Part shown: one piece after another, positions 8,662-16,261 of the stretch
How positions within the stretch are numbered: position 1 is the stretch's first letter
Layout of the letters: the number at the start of each line of letters is the position of its first letter
Virus record (IMG/VR): IMGVR_UViG_3300027833_001226
Span: 1 to 34,105 of that record
Origin: a virus
DNA length: 34,105 bases
Strand: one strand, 5' to 3'
The notes under the pieces: generated by a model
Told to the model about the DNA's origin: nothing
Seen by the model: the letters and a program-made list of their open reading frames with translations, nothing else
Database searches by the model: none
Made by a program: the position numbers and the translations under genes

Positions 8662-8679
8662 TGTTAAAAGGAAATACAT

Positions 8680-9099
8680 ATGAGTAAAATTAAAAAAGCA
8701 TTTTGGTTTACATTAGGAATTATCCTAATTGGAGTGGCCTACTTGGGAGTTATTCTTCCGGGCCTACCTTGGAGTACACCAATTCTTGGCGCAACATTCT
8801 GCTTTGCTAAGTCGAGCCCAAGATTCCACGCATGGATTATGAACCACCCGCGTTTCGGTCCATTCGTTACTAACTGGGGTACATATCGTGTATATCCCAC
8901 AAAAGCAAAATATCTGATGGTATTCGTTATGAGTACATCATTAGTGGTATTTTTCTTAACAGTTGCAAACATTAAAGCTACAATCTATATGGCAATAATG
9001 TTTGGCTTGATTATAATTTGGGCAACACGATATCCTGGCTCAAAAGAAGAAGCGCAAAGACGAATAGACGCTGGCAAGAAAATTGGCTGGCTAAAATAA
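8680..9099 (+). CDS. DUF454/YbaN-like inner-membrane protein
   Basis: The 139-residue product has the signature of the DUF454 (YbaN) family: an N-terminal membrane helix followed by GVILPGLPWSTPILG, CFAKSSPRFHAWI and the HPRFGPFV..W segment, then two more hydrophobic helices (about 79-96 and 98-115) and a basic tail. The biochemical function of the family is unknown. It follows ALA synthase by 18 bases with AAAGGAA before the ATG, so it is probably in the same transcript. A role in haem or iron handling is suggested only by that adjacency. I do not know of DUF454 as a common phage gene. Confidence 0.8.
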   Translation: MSKIKKAFWFTLGIILIGVAYLGVILPGLPWSTPILGATFCFAKSSPRFHAWIMNHPRFGPFVTNWGTYRVYPTKAKYLMVFVMSTSLVVFFLTVANIKATIYMAIMFGLIIIWATRYPGSKEEAQRRIDAGKKIGWLK

Positions 9100-9155
9100 A
9101 TCTATAAAGATCTGGGAAGATCTAATAACGTGACTCTGGGAAATAAGGGTCCACA

Positions 9156-10118
9156 ATGAAAGGTTCAAAAATGAAACTATTAACTAGCACAATGATGTGC
9201 TTATCGCTATTTGCGACAAACGTTTATGCAGACGGACATGAACAAAAGGAAGAAAAAAAATCCGGTCTATATTATGATGGTAATGTTGAAATGTACATCG
9301 ATGGCGAATGGCCAGAAGGTGACATGAGTTCAAGAGCGGAGATTTTCGCAGGGTTTCAAACAGAACTTAATGATGGTCCATTTAACTGGGCAGGTGCAGG
9401 CGCACGGTATGATACTAACTATTCGTTAGATCGTACATTAGATAACACAATTCAAGAAAAACAACTTGGTTTGGGTATCGGTAATACAAGAGTATATATT
9501 GGTGAGACTGATGCACAACGTTTAGGCTTTGCAAAAACGTCTAAAATTGGAGCACCAGTAATTGTAATTGAACCAAATTCACGTATTGACCATAAAGAAA
9601 AAGTAGTAATTACTTTTGGCGATTGGGTAAATAACGATGAGTTTAAATTCAATCAATATAAACTCGATAGAAAAAAGCTACCAATTGGTGGTATTGTAGG
9701 TTATGAACCAGAAACAAAATCAATGTACTATGGTGCAACAGCACGTTTAGCGATCTTTGATGTATCATACTTGCAAATTAGTACAGATGGTAAAGAGACA
9801 CAACGTGGTTATAGTGTTGGCACATCATTATATCCAATCGGATTACCAGTAGGTTTAGGTTACGAGCAGTTTGATGATGGTGGTAACGTACGTAAAGATT
9901 ACGGTGTTATGTATTATGGAGTCAAAAATCTAATCCTTTCAGCACACAGAGTTGAAGACGATGATATCGGCTTTACATTTAACTACTTTGGTGCAGTTTA
10001 TAATCAAGGTCCAATGGAGTATGGTGCATACTTCCACCACGACAAGAAAATGGTAGGCCGTTATGGTAACGCCGAATATGATAATAGCCTTAAAGCTACA
10101 ATCAAATATAATTTCTGA
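9156..10118 (+). CDS. Porin-like outer-membrane beta-barrel protein
   Basis: The product has a signal peptide (MKLLTSTMMCLSLFATNVYA, cleavage expected before DGHEQ), then long alternating polar/hydrophobic stretches with many Tyr and Gly residues, and ends KATIKYNF. The terminal Phe after alternating residues is the BAM-complex signal of outer-membrane barrels. About 300 mature residues would suit a 14-16-strand porin. Two starts are possible: ATG 9156 (AGGG upstream) or ATG 9171 (AAAGG 7 bases upstream, giving the cleaner signal peptide). It may replace or block a host surface channel, altering permeability or superinfection, as lambdoid phage porins do; that is inference. Not recognised at family level. 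Last gene of the ALAS trio, followed by a TATAAATA box and a terminator. Confidence 0.75.
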   Translation: MKGSKMKLLTSTMMCLSLFATNVYADGHEQKEEKKSGLYYDGNVEMYIDGEWPEGDMSSRAEIFAGFQTELNDGPFNWAGAGARYDTNYSLDRTLDNTIQEKQLGLGIGNTRVYIGETDAQRLGFAKTSKIGAPVIVIEPNSRIDHKEKVVITFGDWVNNDEFKFNQYKLDRKKLPIGGIVGYEPETKSMYYGATARLAIFDVSYLQISTDGKETQRGYSVGTSLYPIGLPVGLGYEQFDDGGNVRKDYGVMYYGVKNLILSAHRVEDDDIGFTFNYFGAVYNQGPMEYGAYFHHDKKMVGRYGNAEYDNSLKATIKYNF

Positions 10119-10119
10119 T

Positions 10120-10127
10120 TATAAATA
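10120..10127 (+). promoter_or_regulatory. T4-type late promoter box
   Basis: TATAAATA (10120-10127) begins 2 bases after the stop of the porin-like gene. A start about 10 bases downstream would begin right at the hairpin at 10138, so any late transcript would carry this hairpin at its 5' end before reaching the dehydratase gene at 10200. Confidence 0.5.
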
Positions 10128-10137
10128 AACTTAATAC

Positions 10138-10173
10138 GGCGATCACCTCTGTTTAACAAGTGATCGTCTTTTT
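10138..10173 (+). terminator. Intrinsic terminator after the porin-like gene
   Basis: GGCGATCAC (10138-10146) pairs with GTGATCGTC (10160-10168), nine pairs with one G-T, loop of 13 bases, followed by five T residues (10169-10173). It separates the RNR/ALAS block from the glycan block. Confidence 0.82.
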
Positions 10174-10199
10174 ACAATGTTATTGATGACGGAGATATT

Positions 10200-11225
10200 A
10201 TGAGCAAAAGAATCCTTATTACAGGTGGCGGTGGTTTTATCGCACACCATCTGATTAATCAAGTACTAAAACAAACAGATTGGGATATTGTTACTGTAGA
10301 TCGTTTAGACTATAGTGGTAATCTTAATCGTTTACACGATCTTTTACAAGAACGTACCCCAGAAGAACGCAAACGTCTTCGAACAATCTTCCATGATTTA
10401 AAAGCAGAATTTAACCCAATGCTCGTTGCAGACATTGGGCCGTGTGATATTATTGCTCACTTAGCAGCAGGCTCTCACGTAGATCGGTCTATTGACTTCC
10501 CTATGGAATTTGTTATGGACAACGTTGTTGGTACATGCAACATTTTAGAGTTTGCACGTAAACAAGAAAACCTCGAGCGTTTCCTATATTTCTCAACAGA
10601 TGAAGTATTCGGTCCTGCTCCTGACGATATTAAGTATGACGAATATGATCGTTATAATTCTACCAATCCTTATTCTGCTTCTAAGGCAGGAGCTGAAGAG
10701 CTTTGTGTAGCATACCAAAACACATATGATATGCCGATCTATATTACGCATACAATGAATGTGTTTGGTGAACGTCAACATCCTGAGAAATTCATTCCTA
10801 TGACTATTCGTAATGTACGAGATGGTGGTCTAGTAACAATTCACTCTGATGCAACAAAAACAGTTGCTGGTTCACGACATTATATTCATGCTGAAGATGT
10901 GGCAGACGCTACACTATTCTTGCTTAAGCACGAAGGTACACTAAACATTACAAATAACAATGGTGTTAAGTGTCCTAAGTTTAATATCTGTGGTGCTACT
11001 GAATTAGATAACTTGCAACTAGCACAAATGATTGCTGAAGCGCAAGGTAAAGAATTAAATTATCAATTTATGGATTTCCATAGCTCTCGGCCAGGACACG
11101 ATCTTCGATATGCCCTAAGTGGTGATAGAATGAAAGCAATGGGATGGGAACCTAAGCCAGTACATGAACGTATTGCTGAGGTAGTTAAATGGACACTAGA
11201 AAATAGACGGTGGTTAGACATATGA
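10200..11225 (+). CDS. NAD-dependent sugar epimerase/dehydratase, RmlB-like
   Basis: Extended short-chain dehydrogenase acting on a nucleotide sugar. The 341-residue product has the NAD motif TGGGGFIAHH (residues 8-17), LAAGSHVDRSI as in dTDP-glucose 4,6-dehydratases, STDEVFG (Thr133-Asp134-Glu135) and the YxxxK pair Tyr158/Lys162 (PYSASKAG). The Asp-Glu after Thr is typical of 4,6-dehydratases rather than simple epimerases, so RmlB-like chemistry (4-keto-6-deoxy sugar) is favoured, but the substrate is not certain. GGAG precedes the ATG. The stop overlaps the next gene as ATGA. It starts a three-gene glycan block. Confidence 0.82.
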   Translation: MSKRILITGGGGFIAHHLINQVLKQTDWDIVTVDRLDYSGNLNRLHDLLQERTPEERKRLRTIFHDLKAEFNPMLVADIGPCDIIAHLAAGSHVDRSIDFPMEFVMDNVVGTCNILEFARKQENLERFLYFSTDEVFGPAPDDIKYDEYDRYNSTNPYSASKAGAEELCVAYQNTYDMPIYITHTMNVFGERQHPEKFIPMTIRNVRDGGLVTIHSDATKTVAGSRHYIHAEDVADATLFLLKHEGTLNITNNNGVKCPKFNICGATELDNLQLAQMIAEAQGKELNYQFMDFHSSRPGHDLRYALSGDRMKAMGWEPKPVHERIAEVVKWTLENRRWLDI

Positions 11226-11809
11226 ATATTAAAGAATGGGACGTATTGATTGATAAAGAATACGAGAACACCAAAAATACAAAGTCTGATATTGACGAGC
11301 ATGTCTTTGATCTATTAACTTTGGCTCAAGACTGTACACACGTTACAGAGTTTGGTAGCCGCTTCGGAGCAAGTACTAGAGCTTTCTTAAAAGCTCCTGT
11401 AAGCCTTAGAGCATATGACTTAGATCTTCATACACCACTTATGGATCTATTTAAAATTGCTCGTAAGGTTGGTAAAGATGTAGAATATACAAAAGCAAAC
11501 ACTCTTGAACTTCTTATTGAACCAACTGATATGATCTTTATTGATACTTGGCACTCGCAACAACAATTACGGGCTGAACTAAAGCTTCATGCTAATGCTG
11601 CTCGTAAGTACTTAGCATTTCATGATACACATACATATGGTGTAAGAGATGAACAACAAGATTGGGCTGCGAATCCTGATCGTAAAGCAATGGCTAATCA
11701 AGGGTTGTTACCTGCTATTATTGAATTTGTAATTAATAACCCGCAATGGCAATTTAGAAAGCACAAGCAAAATAATAATGGCTTGACTATATTGGAGAGA
11801 AGGAAGTAG
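11222..11809 (+). CDS. Class I SAM-dependent methyltransferase-like protein
   Basis: A 195-residue product with a Rossmann-type SAM motif (VTEFGSRFGASTRAF, near residues 37-51), an acidic residue after the second strand (LRAYDLD), IFIDTWHS as motif IV, and FHDTHTYG later. This pattern resembles small methyltransferases of the Methyltransf_24 type often seen beside glycan genes. ATG 11222 is preferred to the in-frame GTG at 11210 because it forms an ATGA overlap with the dehydratase. Its neighbours suggest it methylates a sugar or glycan, but the substrate cannot be read from the sequence. Confidence 0.68.
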   Translation: MNIKEWDVLIDKEYENTKNTKSDIDEHVFDLLTLAQDCTHVTEFGSRFGASTRAFLKAPVSLRAYDLDLHTPLMDLFKIARKVGKDVEYTKANTLELLIEPTDMIFIDTWHSQQQLRAELKLHANAARKYLAFHDTHTYGVRDEQQDWAANPDRKAMANQGLLPAIIEFVINNPQWQFRKHKQNNNGLTILERRK

Positions 11810-11810
11810 A

Positions 11811-13400
11811 ATGAAAATTGTAGATTGTTTTCCTTGGTTTGCTCCCTACGGAGAAGAACTACTTTATTTACGTGTTAATCTTTTAAAAGAACATGTAGAT
11901 AAATTTATCATTGTTGAGTCAAACAAAACTCATAGCGGCCAGCCTGTGGAACGTAAATTTCCAGAGGTTGCTCGCAAGCTTGGTCTACCTATTGAAAAAA
12001 TCATCTATGTAGAGCATGATATTCCTGAGACTGAAGATCTTGAAATACTAGAGATTGATAGACGTAATGCTAGTAACAACGCTAGTAACAAAGAATCTTT
12101 ACTAGCACGTGTACGAGAACGTTTGCAAAAAGATGCTGTAATGTCTGCCATACGTGATTTTGATAAACGAGATGTGTTTATCTATGGTGACGCTGATGAA
12201 GTTATTGATCCTAAGCACATTAATTGGCTTGCTAAACAATGTCATAACCATCCGAATATTATTATTAAAGTACCATTGGTATATTTACAAGGTCGTGCTG
12301 ATCTACGTATTCATCATAGAAATGATGTTCCAGTTATATGGAAACGTGCTATGTTCTTTGCGACAAAGGAACAGTTATTACACTGTAAGCTTAGCAATAT
12401 TCGATGTGGTAATATTTCTCTTGATGTTAGATTTCCTACACACGAAGGTATTCAACAAGAAGATATGGGTTGGCACTTTGCTTGGATGGGAACTAATGCA
12501 CAAAGACAAACAAAAGCAGATTCTTTTGCCCACGCATTCGATAGCTTTAAATGGCACAGTGAAGGTGGATATTCAGATTATAAGCAATTCGTAGATACTA
12601 CTGAACCTGTCGAAGGTAACATTGCTCCAGATAGTAACACAGATCATATTCTTAAAAGATATCCGCATAGCTCATTACCAGAAATTATCTTTGATACACC
12701 GTTCATTAAAGAATTCTTACTTCCTGAAGTAAATATTAAATCAGCATATGCATTTAATGATTGTAATTGTTATTGGTGTCAAAAGTTAGAATGGCCTCTA
12801 ATGTATGATCTTGAAAACACTGGTGATAAGCTTTGGTTTGAAGTACCGAGAAGTTGTTCTGTAACTATCAAAGAAAGTTTTCCTAAGCGTATTCAAGTAA
12901 TGCGTGAAACAAGATTGTATAACACGTTGGTTAAAGAAAAGAAGAAGCCTATTATGATCTTTACTGATCCGATAGATCGTTTCATCTCATTAATAAATGT
13001 TTACTTAACACCTAAGCAGCGATATTATGATTATGGTAAAGACATCTTCAGTTCTTTTGATAAGGATCTTAACTTGCTTTCAAAAGAAGAAAAGATTGAT
13101 TTGTTCTTCCGTAATTTAAATAAGATTACTGGTGGGCAACAAGTACATCATTTCCACCCACAGTGTAGATTTGTTGATACTGAAAGCTTTGAAGATATCG
13201 AAGTAGTAAAACGTGAAGATGTTAATAAGTACTTTGATATTGATGTTACACATAACGTTACTGATAAACAGATTACTGCTGAGGACTTCTCAGAAGAACA
13301 AATCGAATTTATTAAGCGTGCATATGCTAGTGATTACGCATTCTTTGAAAAATATGGAAAGAAAAATGCCAAAGCAAAAAATAAACGAAAGAACAGTTGA
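11811..13400 (+). CDS. GT17-like glycosyltransferase fused to a sulfotransferase-like domain
   Basis: A 529-residue two-domain protein. Residues 1 to about 300 match glycosyltransferase family 17 in layout: MKIVDCFPWF, FIIVESNKTHSG, FIYGDADEVIDP (Asp127 and Asp129 as the metal-binding DxD-like pair) and GWHFAWMG. Residues about 337-515 look like a PAPS-type sulfotransferase: WFEVPRSCSVTIKESF in place of the 5'-phosphate loop, TDPIDRFISLINVY as the 3'-phosphate motif, and a C-terminal YASDYAFFEKYG. A Cys-rich linker (NDCNCYWCQ) lies between them. Adding and then sulfating a sugar in one polypeptide is inferred. AAGGAAG precedes the ATG. The final Lys-rich tail overlaps the next small gene by 35 bases. 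Confidence 0.75.
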   Translation: MKIVDCFPWFAPYGEELLYLRVNLLKEHVDKFIIVESNKTHSGQPVERKFPEVARKLGLPIEKIIYVEHDIPETEDLEILEIDRRNASNNASNKESLLARVRERLQKDAVMSAIRDFDKRDVFIYGDADEVIDPKHINWLAKQCHNHPNIIIKVPLVYLQGRADLRIHHRNDVPVIWKRAMFFATKEQLLHCKLSNIRCGNISLDVRFPTHEGIQQEDMGWHFAWMGTNAQRQTKADSFAHAFDSFKWHSEGGYSDYKQFVDTTEPVEGNIAPDSNTDHILKRYPHSSLPEIIFDTPFIKEFLLPEVNIKSAYAFNDCNCYWCQKLEWPLMYDLENTGDKLWFEVPRSCSVTIKESFPKRIQVMRETRLYNTLVKEKKKPIMIFTDPIDRFISLINVYLTPKQRYYDYGKDIFSSFDKDLNLLSKEEKIDLFFRNLNKITGGQQVHHFHPQCRFVDTESFEDIEVVKREDVNKYFDIDVTHNVTDKQITAEDFSEEQIEFIKRAYASDYAFFEKYGKKNAKAKNKRKNS

Positions 13401-13599
13401 AGCTCTACACGCAGAGATAGACTATAATAAAACGGAAAAAGCACTTGTTCTCAGAGAGAATGATTCTCTGAGGACAGAAAACGTGATGCTTAAAGAGTTA
13501 CTCACAGACATAACTTCTAATGAAGATATATGGACTGATGATGTACCCACAAAAACCTTATTGTGGCGCTTAAAAAACATTCTAAATAACTTAAATTAA
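13366..13599 (+). CDS. Small coiled-coil protein
   Basis: A 77-residue product starting inside the 3' end of the GT17 fusion gene, in another frame, with GGAAAG just upstream. Its middle (VEALHAEIDYNKTEKALVLRENDSLRTENVMLKELL) has heptad spacing of Leu, Ile and Val, so a short coiled coil is likely. Only this ATG gives a start with a ribosome site; the frame is open further upstream but that part is a shadow of the longer gene. Function unknown. Confidence 0.55.
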   Translation: MPKQKINERTVEALHAEIDYNKTEKALVLRENDSLRTENVMLKELLTDITSNEDIWTDDVPTKTLLWRLKNILNNLN

Positions 13600-13602
13600 C
13601 TG

Positions 13603-13631
13603 TTGACATTTGATTTCCGCTGTTGTATAAT
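13603..13631 (+). promoter_or_regulatory. Consensus sigma70-type promoter for the cell-wall hydrolase
   Basis: TTGACA (13603-13608), 17 bases, TATAAT (13626-13631). The -10 is one half of an inverted repeat: TATAATA (13626-13632) and TATTATA (13634-13640) around one base, flanked by GTTG (13622-13625) and CAAC (13643-13646). This could be an operator, though A+T richness makes such repeats cheap. Confidence 0.85.
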
Positions 13632-13662
13632 AATATTATAAACAACATAGACAGGAATATGT

Positions 13663-14196
13663 ATGATTGACTTAAGCTTTAAAAGTGTTACAAGCTTTGT
13701 AATTACTGGTGCTATCGCTTTAGGTGGGGTTATTACACCTTTGTATGCTAAATCGGTATTCGATGAGCAGCAAATCCAAAATGCTATTGAAGCTGCTACT
13801 ATAGCAGATACTAGATGTTTGGCTTTAAATATCTATTACGAAGCACGTGGCAGTAATCTTGCAGATAAAGCAGGAGTTGCTGATGTAGTCATAAATAGAT
13901 CATTGGACCGTCGCTACCCAGAAACAATATGTGGTGTAGTAGAAGACGGATATGTTGCAGGTCGTCGTGATTGCCAATTTTCTTGGTTTTGCGATGGCAA
14001 GTCTGATGATCCAAAAGATCTAGACCGTTGGATGGAAGCTCAATCGATTGCTTTCACTATGATTAATTTCGGCGAATATCGCGGGATTACAGAAGGCGCA
14101 ACACACTATCACGCTACATACGTAAATCCATTCTGGGCTGATAGCCTGCAAATGGTTGGCACTATTGGAGCACACATTTACTACCGCTGGGAATAA
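13663..14196 (+). CDS. SleB/CwlJ-type cell-wall hydrolase (endolysin candidate)
   Basis: A 177-residue product with an N-terminal hydrophobic segment (about 9-27, ending LYAKS) that could be a cleavable signal or a signal-anchor. A Hydrolase_2 (SleB) domain follows: LALNIYYEARG with the conserved Glu60, VADVVINRSLDRRYP, CQFSWFCDG and THYHATYVNPFW. Members cleave peptidoglycan. In a phage this suits an endolysin, and the membrane segment would allow export by the host Sec system without a classical holin. It has its own strong promoter and lies about 12 kb from the spanin genes. A structural or virion-associated lysin is the alternative. Confidence 0.83.
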   Translation: MIDLSFKSVTSFVITGAIALGGVITPLYAKSVFDEQQIQNAIEAATIADTRCLALNIYYEARGSNLADKAGVADVVINRSLDRRYPETICGVVEDGYVAGRRDCQFSWFCDGKSDDPKDLDRWMEAQSIAFTMINFGEYRGITEGATHYHATYVNPFWADSLQMVGTIGAHIYYRWE

Positions 14197-14201
14197 GAAA
14201 A

Positions 14202-14717
14202 ATGTCTACCTTTGTTATAAGTGATACTCACTTTAATCACGCAAATATTTTAGAATTTAAAGACTACTTGGGAAAACCTTGCCGTCAGTTTGATTCACCA
14301 GATCAAATGAACGAAGCAATGATGGATAACTGGGTTAGTACTGTTGGTCCAAAAGATACTGTTATCCACTGTGGTGACGTTCTTTTTGGCCACGATAAAG
14401 TAGACTGGATGGCTGCAAACTTTGCTAAGTTGCCGGGTAAAAAAAGACTTGTTCTTGGTAACCACGACAACGTAAAGCATCTTGTACCGTTCTTTAAAGA
14501 TGTTCAACTGTGGATTGATATTCCTGGATTTATCTTTACTCACACACCGTTGCACCCTTCTACCTTAGGAGAAAAGCACAGGTTTAAAGAGCAGAAGATA
14601 AACGTTCACGGTCACATACACACTAATCCGTCTCCACCTGGACCGTATTTTTGTGCGTGTGTTGAGCAAATAAACTACACTCCTCTTAACATAGAGGAGA
14701 TACCTACACTTCAATGA
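14202..14717 (+). CDS. Calcineurin-like metallophosphoesterase
   Basis: A 171-residue product with the metal-binding motifs in order: SDTHFNH (residues 7-13), HCGDVLFG, GNHDN, THTPLHP and HGHIHTNP. The set of Asp, His and Asn ligands is complete, so an active phosphodiesterase or phosphatase is expected. The substrate is unknown; small phage members of this family act on cyclic nucleotides, dinucleotides or nucleic-acid ends. It follows the hydrolase by 5 bases and its stop overlaps a small membrane-associated gene (ATGA at 14714). Confidence 0.88.
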   Translation: MSTFVISDTHFNHANILEFKDYLGKPCRQFDSPDQMNEAMMDNWVSTVGPKDTVIHCGDVLFGHDKVDWMAANFAKLPGKKRLVLGNHDNVKHLVPFFKDVQLWIDIPGFIFTHTPLHPSTLGEKHRFKEQKINVHGHIHTNPSPPGPYFCACVEQINYTPLNIEEIPTLQ

Positions 14718-14872
14718 GAATGTTAATTGCAAGAACTTTTTTAATCTTGTGGCTAGCATTCTCAGTTAAACAAGACGACGATCTATACGGTACATTAATG
14801 AGTATTAGAAGAATGGCTGAATGTAGAAGACTTACAACAATTAAAAGGAATAATAAACTTGAAAAATGCTAA
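14714..14872 (+). CDS. Small protein with N-terminal hydrophobic segment
   Basis: A 52-residue frame that begins in an ATGA overlap with the phosphoesterase stop and ends 14 bases inside the ClpP-like gene. The N-terminus (MRMLIARTFLILWLAFSV) looks like a signal peptide or a membrane anchor, followed by an acidic patch (QDDDL) and an Arg/Lys-rich end. Start overlap and position support a real gene. There is no recognisable family. It might have an envelope role, given the neighbouring cell-wall hydrolase. Confidence 0.5.
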   Translation: MRMLIARTFLILWLAFSVKQDDDLYGTLMSIRRMAECRRLTTIKRNNKLEKC

Positions 14873-15479
14873 ACAAGTAGATCTAATGGACCTAATAAAG
14901 CCACCTGTTGGACAAAACAGCCGAATCATATCTAAGCAATGCGTAGCCATTCACGAATTCTATCTAAGCGGTGACATTGAGTCATCAGAAGATTATATTG
15001 ATTGGTTCGATACAATTCGTAGTGCCCAAGAAAATGATATTTTAAAGTTTTATATCAACTCATCTGGTGGAGATTTATTCACTGCTATTCAATTTATGCG
15101 AGTACTTTCAGAAACTAAAGCATCTGTTGTTGTTTCAGTTGAAGGTGCATGTATGAGTGCAGCAACATTAATATTCCTACACGGTCATCAATTCGAAGTA
15201 TCACCACACTCTATGTTTATGTTCCACAATTATTCAAGTGGAGTAATGGGCAAAGGTGGCGAAATGTATGATCGTCTTTCTCACGAAAAGAATTGGTCTG
15301 AAAAACTATTGCGAGATGTTTATTCAGATTTCTTGACTGAAAAAGAAATTACTTCTATTCTAGATAACAAAGACATCTGGATGGATGGCGATGAAGTTAT
15401 CAAACGTCTAAAGAAGAAAGTTAAAGTAATGGATAAAATCTACAAAGAACAACAAAAAGAAGTTGACAATAAAGAGTAA
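14859..15479 (+). CDS. ClpP-like serine protease
   Basis: A 206-residue product with the ClpP/crotonase fold signature: IHEFYLSGDI, FYINSSGGDLFTAIQFM (oxyanion glycines), GACMSAATL with the presumed nucleophile Ser100, and HSMFMFHNYSSG with the presumed catalytic His123. I use the TTG start at 14859 because AAGGA (14845-14849) is 9 bases upstream, whereas the next in-frame ATG (14886) lacks any ribosome site. ClpP-like proteases in T4-like phages may process the prohead or cleave host proteins; there is no ClpX-type partner in this window. The -35 of the next promoter lies inside its last codons. Confidence 0.85.
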   Translation: MKNAKQVDLMDLIKPPVGQNSRIISKQCVAIHEFYLSGDIESSEDYIDWFDTIRSAQENDILKFYINSSGGDLFTAIQFMRVLSETKASVVVSVEGACMSAATLIFLHGHQFEVSPHSMFMFHNYSSGVMGKGGEMYDRLSHEKNWSEKLLRDVYSDFLTEKEITSILDNKDIWMDGDEVIKRLKKKVKVMDKIYKEQQKEVDNKE

Positions 15480-15491
15480 TTGTGTTATAAT
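15463..15491 (+). promoter_or_regulatory. Consensus sigma70-type promoter
   Basis: TTGACA (15463-15468), 17 bases, TATAAT (15486-15491). The -35 lies inside the last codons of the ClpP-like gene. It would drive the long run of small overlapping genes that starts at 15528. Confidence 0.83.
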
Positions 15492-15527
15492 TAATCCATA
15501 TTAATAAAACTGAGAGTGTACTTTGCT

Positions 15528-15935
15528 ATGAATATCAAGCATCCATCATTGTTTAATACAGATTCCGTCGCAGACTTTTATTCTAAAAAAGATGGAGTAC
15601 CCGTAACTTATGTCTGCACTACTGATTTAAGGAACAGCGATGTTCCCTTTGATGTCTTTTACAGATCTACTCCACACCCAGAGTTTGGTAATAATTACTT
15701 TGGTTTAACTCAGCGTGATAAAAAGATGCTTATTACAAACGCAGATCTAGTAGAAGATTTTGAGTTCGGTATGATAAAAGATGAAGATGGTAGCTTTGTT
15801 TATTCTTCTTCCCACCACGACTGTATTTTTGTTAATGATAAAATGATTGATGGTGGAAGAGAGTATATCAGATCTACAGGACTAGACGGAATTTACAAAA
15901 TTAAAGCAGGAGAATTTTACGAATGCAAAAGTTAG
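15528..15935 (+). CDS. Conserved-looking phage protein of unknown function
   Basis: A 135-residue soluble, acidic product with no membrane segment and no motif I recognise. Aromatic-rich segments such as VFYRSTPHPEFGNNYFGL and SSSHHDCIFVN suggest a compact beta-rich fold. ATG 15528 is preferred over an in-frame GTG at 15516; neither has a clear Shine-Dalgarno. It is the first gene behind the promoter at 15463 and overlaps the next by 13 bases. Confidence 0.6.
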   Translation: MNIKHPSLFNTDSVADFYSKKDGVPVTYVCTTDLRNSDVPFDVFYRSTPHPEFGNNYFGLTQRDKKMLITNADLVEDFEFGMIKDEDGSFVYSSSHHDCIFVNDKMIDGGREYIRSTGLDGIYKIKAGEFYECKS

Positions 15936-16261
15936 ATGAACGTTACGTAGTAGTAACAACAGTAAGTCAATTTAGACAAAGATACACGATACCCGTGTCG
16001 GAGCTTCAAAAGCTTAATCCACATGTGGATATTAGTAACGATGTAGTTAAACAAGTTGAATGGGCGCAAGACTCAGTAACAACTGAAGACGTTAATGAGT
16101 TTTCTCAGAAATGGTTAGGCGAAACTATTGTAGATACGTTTATTCTTGATGAAGAACGCGTGCTTAATTTGTTTGATAGAGACAACGACTATCTAAAAGA
16201 ATGGAGTAAGAAGCAAAAGTTAGAATTCTTTAATAACTGGCAGGACAAGACTAGTGACTAA
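15923..16261 (+). CDS. Unknown small phage protein
   Basis: A 112-residue product, charged and probably helical in its C-terminal half (LDEERVLNLFDRDNDYLKEW). It has no recognisable domain. It is sandwiched by overlaps of 13 bases with the previous gene and 8 bases with the next, so it is very likely translated as part of a coupled string. AGGAG at 15909-15913 lies within the upstream gene near its start. Confidence 0.6.
   Translation: MQKLDERYVVVTTVSQFRQRYTIPVSELQKLNPHVDISNDVVKQVEWAQDSVTTEDVNEFSQKWLGETIVDTFILDEERVLNLFDRDNDYLKEWSKKQKLEFFNNWQDKTSD

Noticed and set aside
9106-9122. Repeated AAGATCT before the porin-like gene
   Set aside because: Two copies separated by three bases; too short to call an operator or promoter.
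7474-10118. Host contamination or misassembly explaining the ALAS trio
   Set aside because: The genes share compact spacing, direction and style with the phage genes, and ALAS overlaps the phage nrdB stop; no junction is visible.
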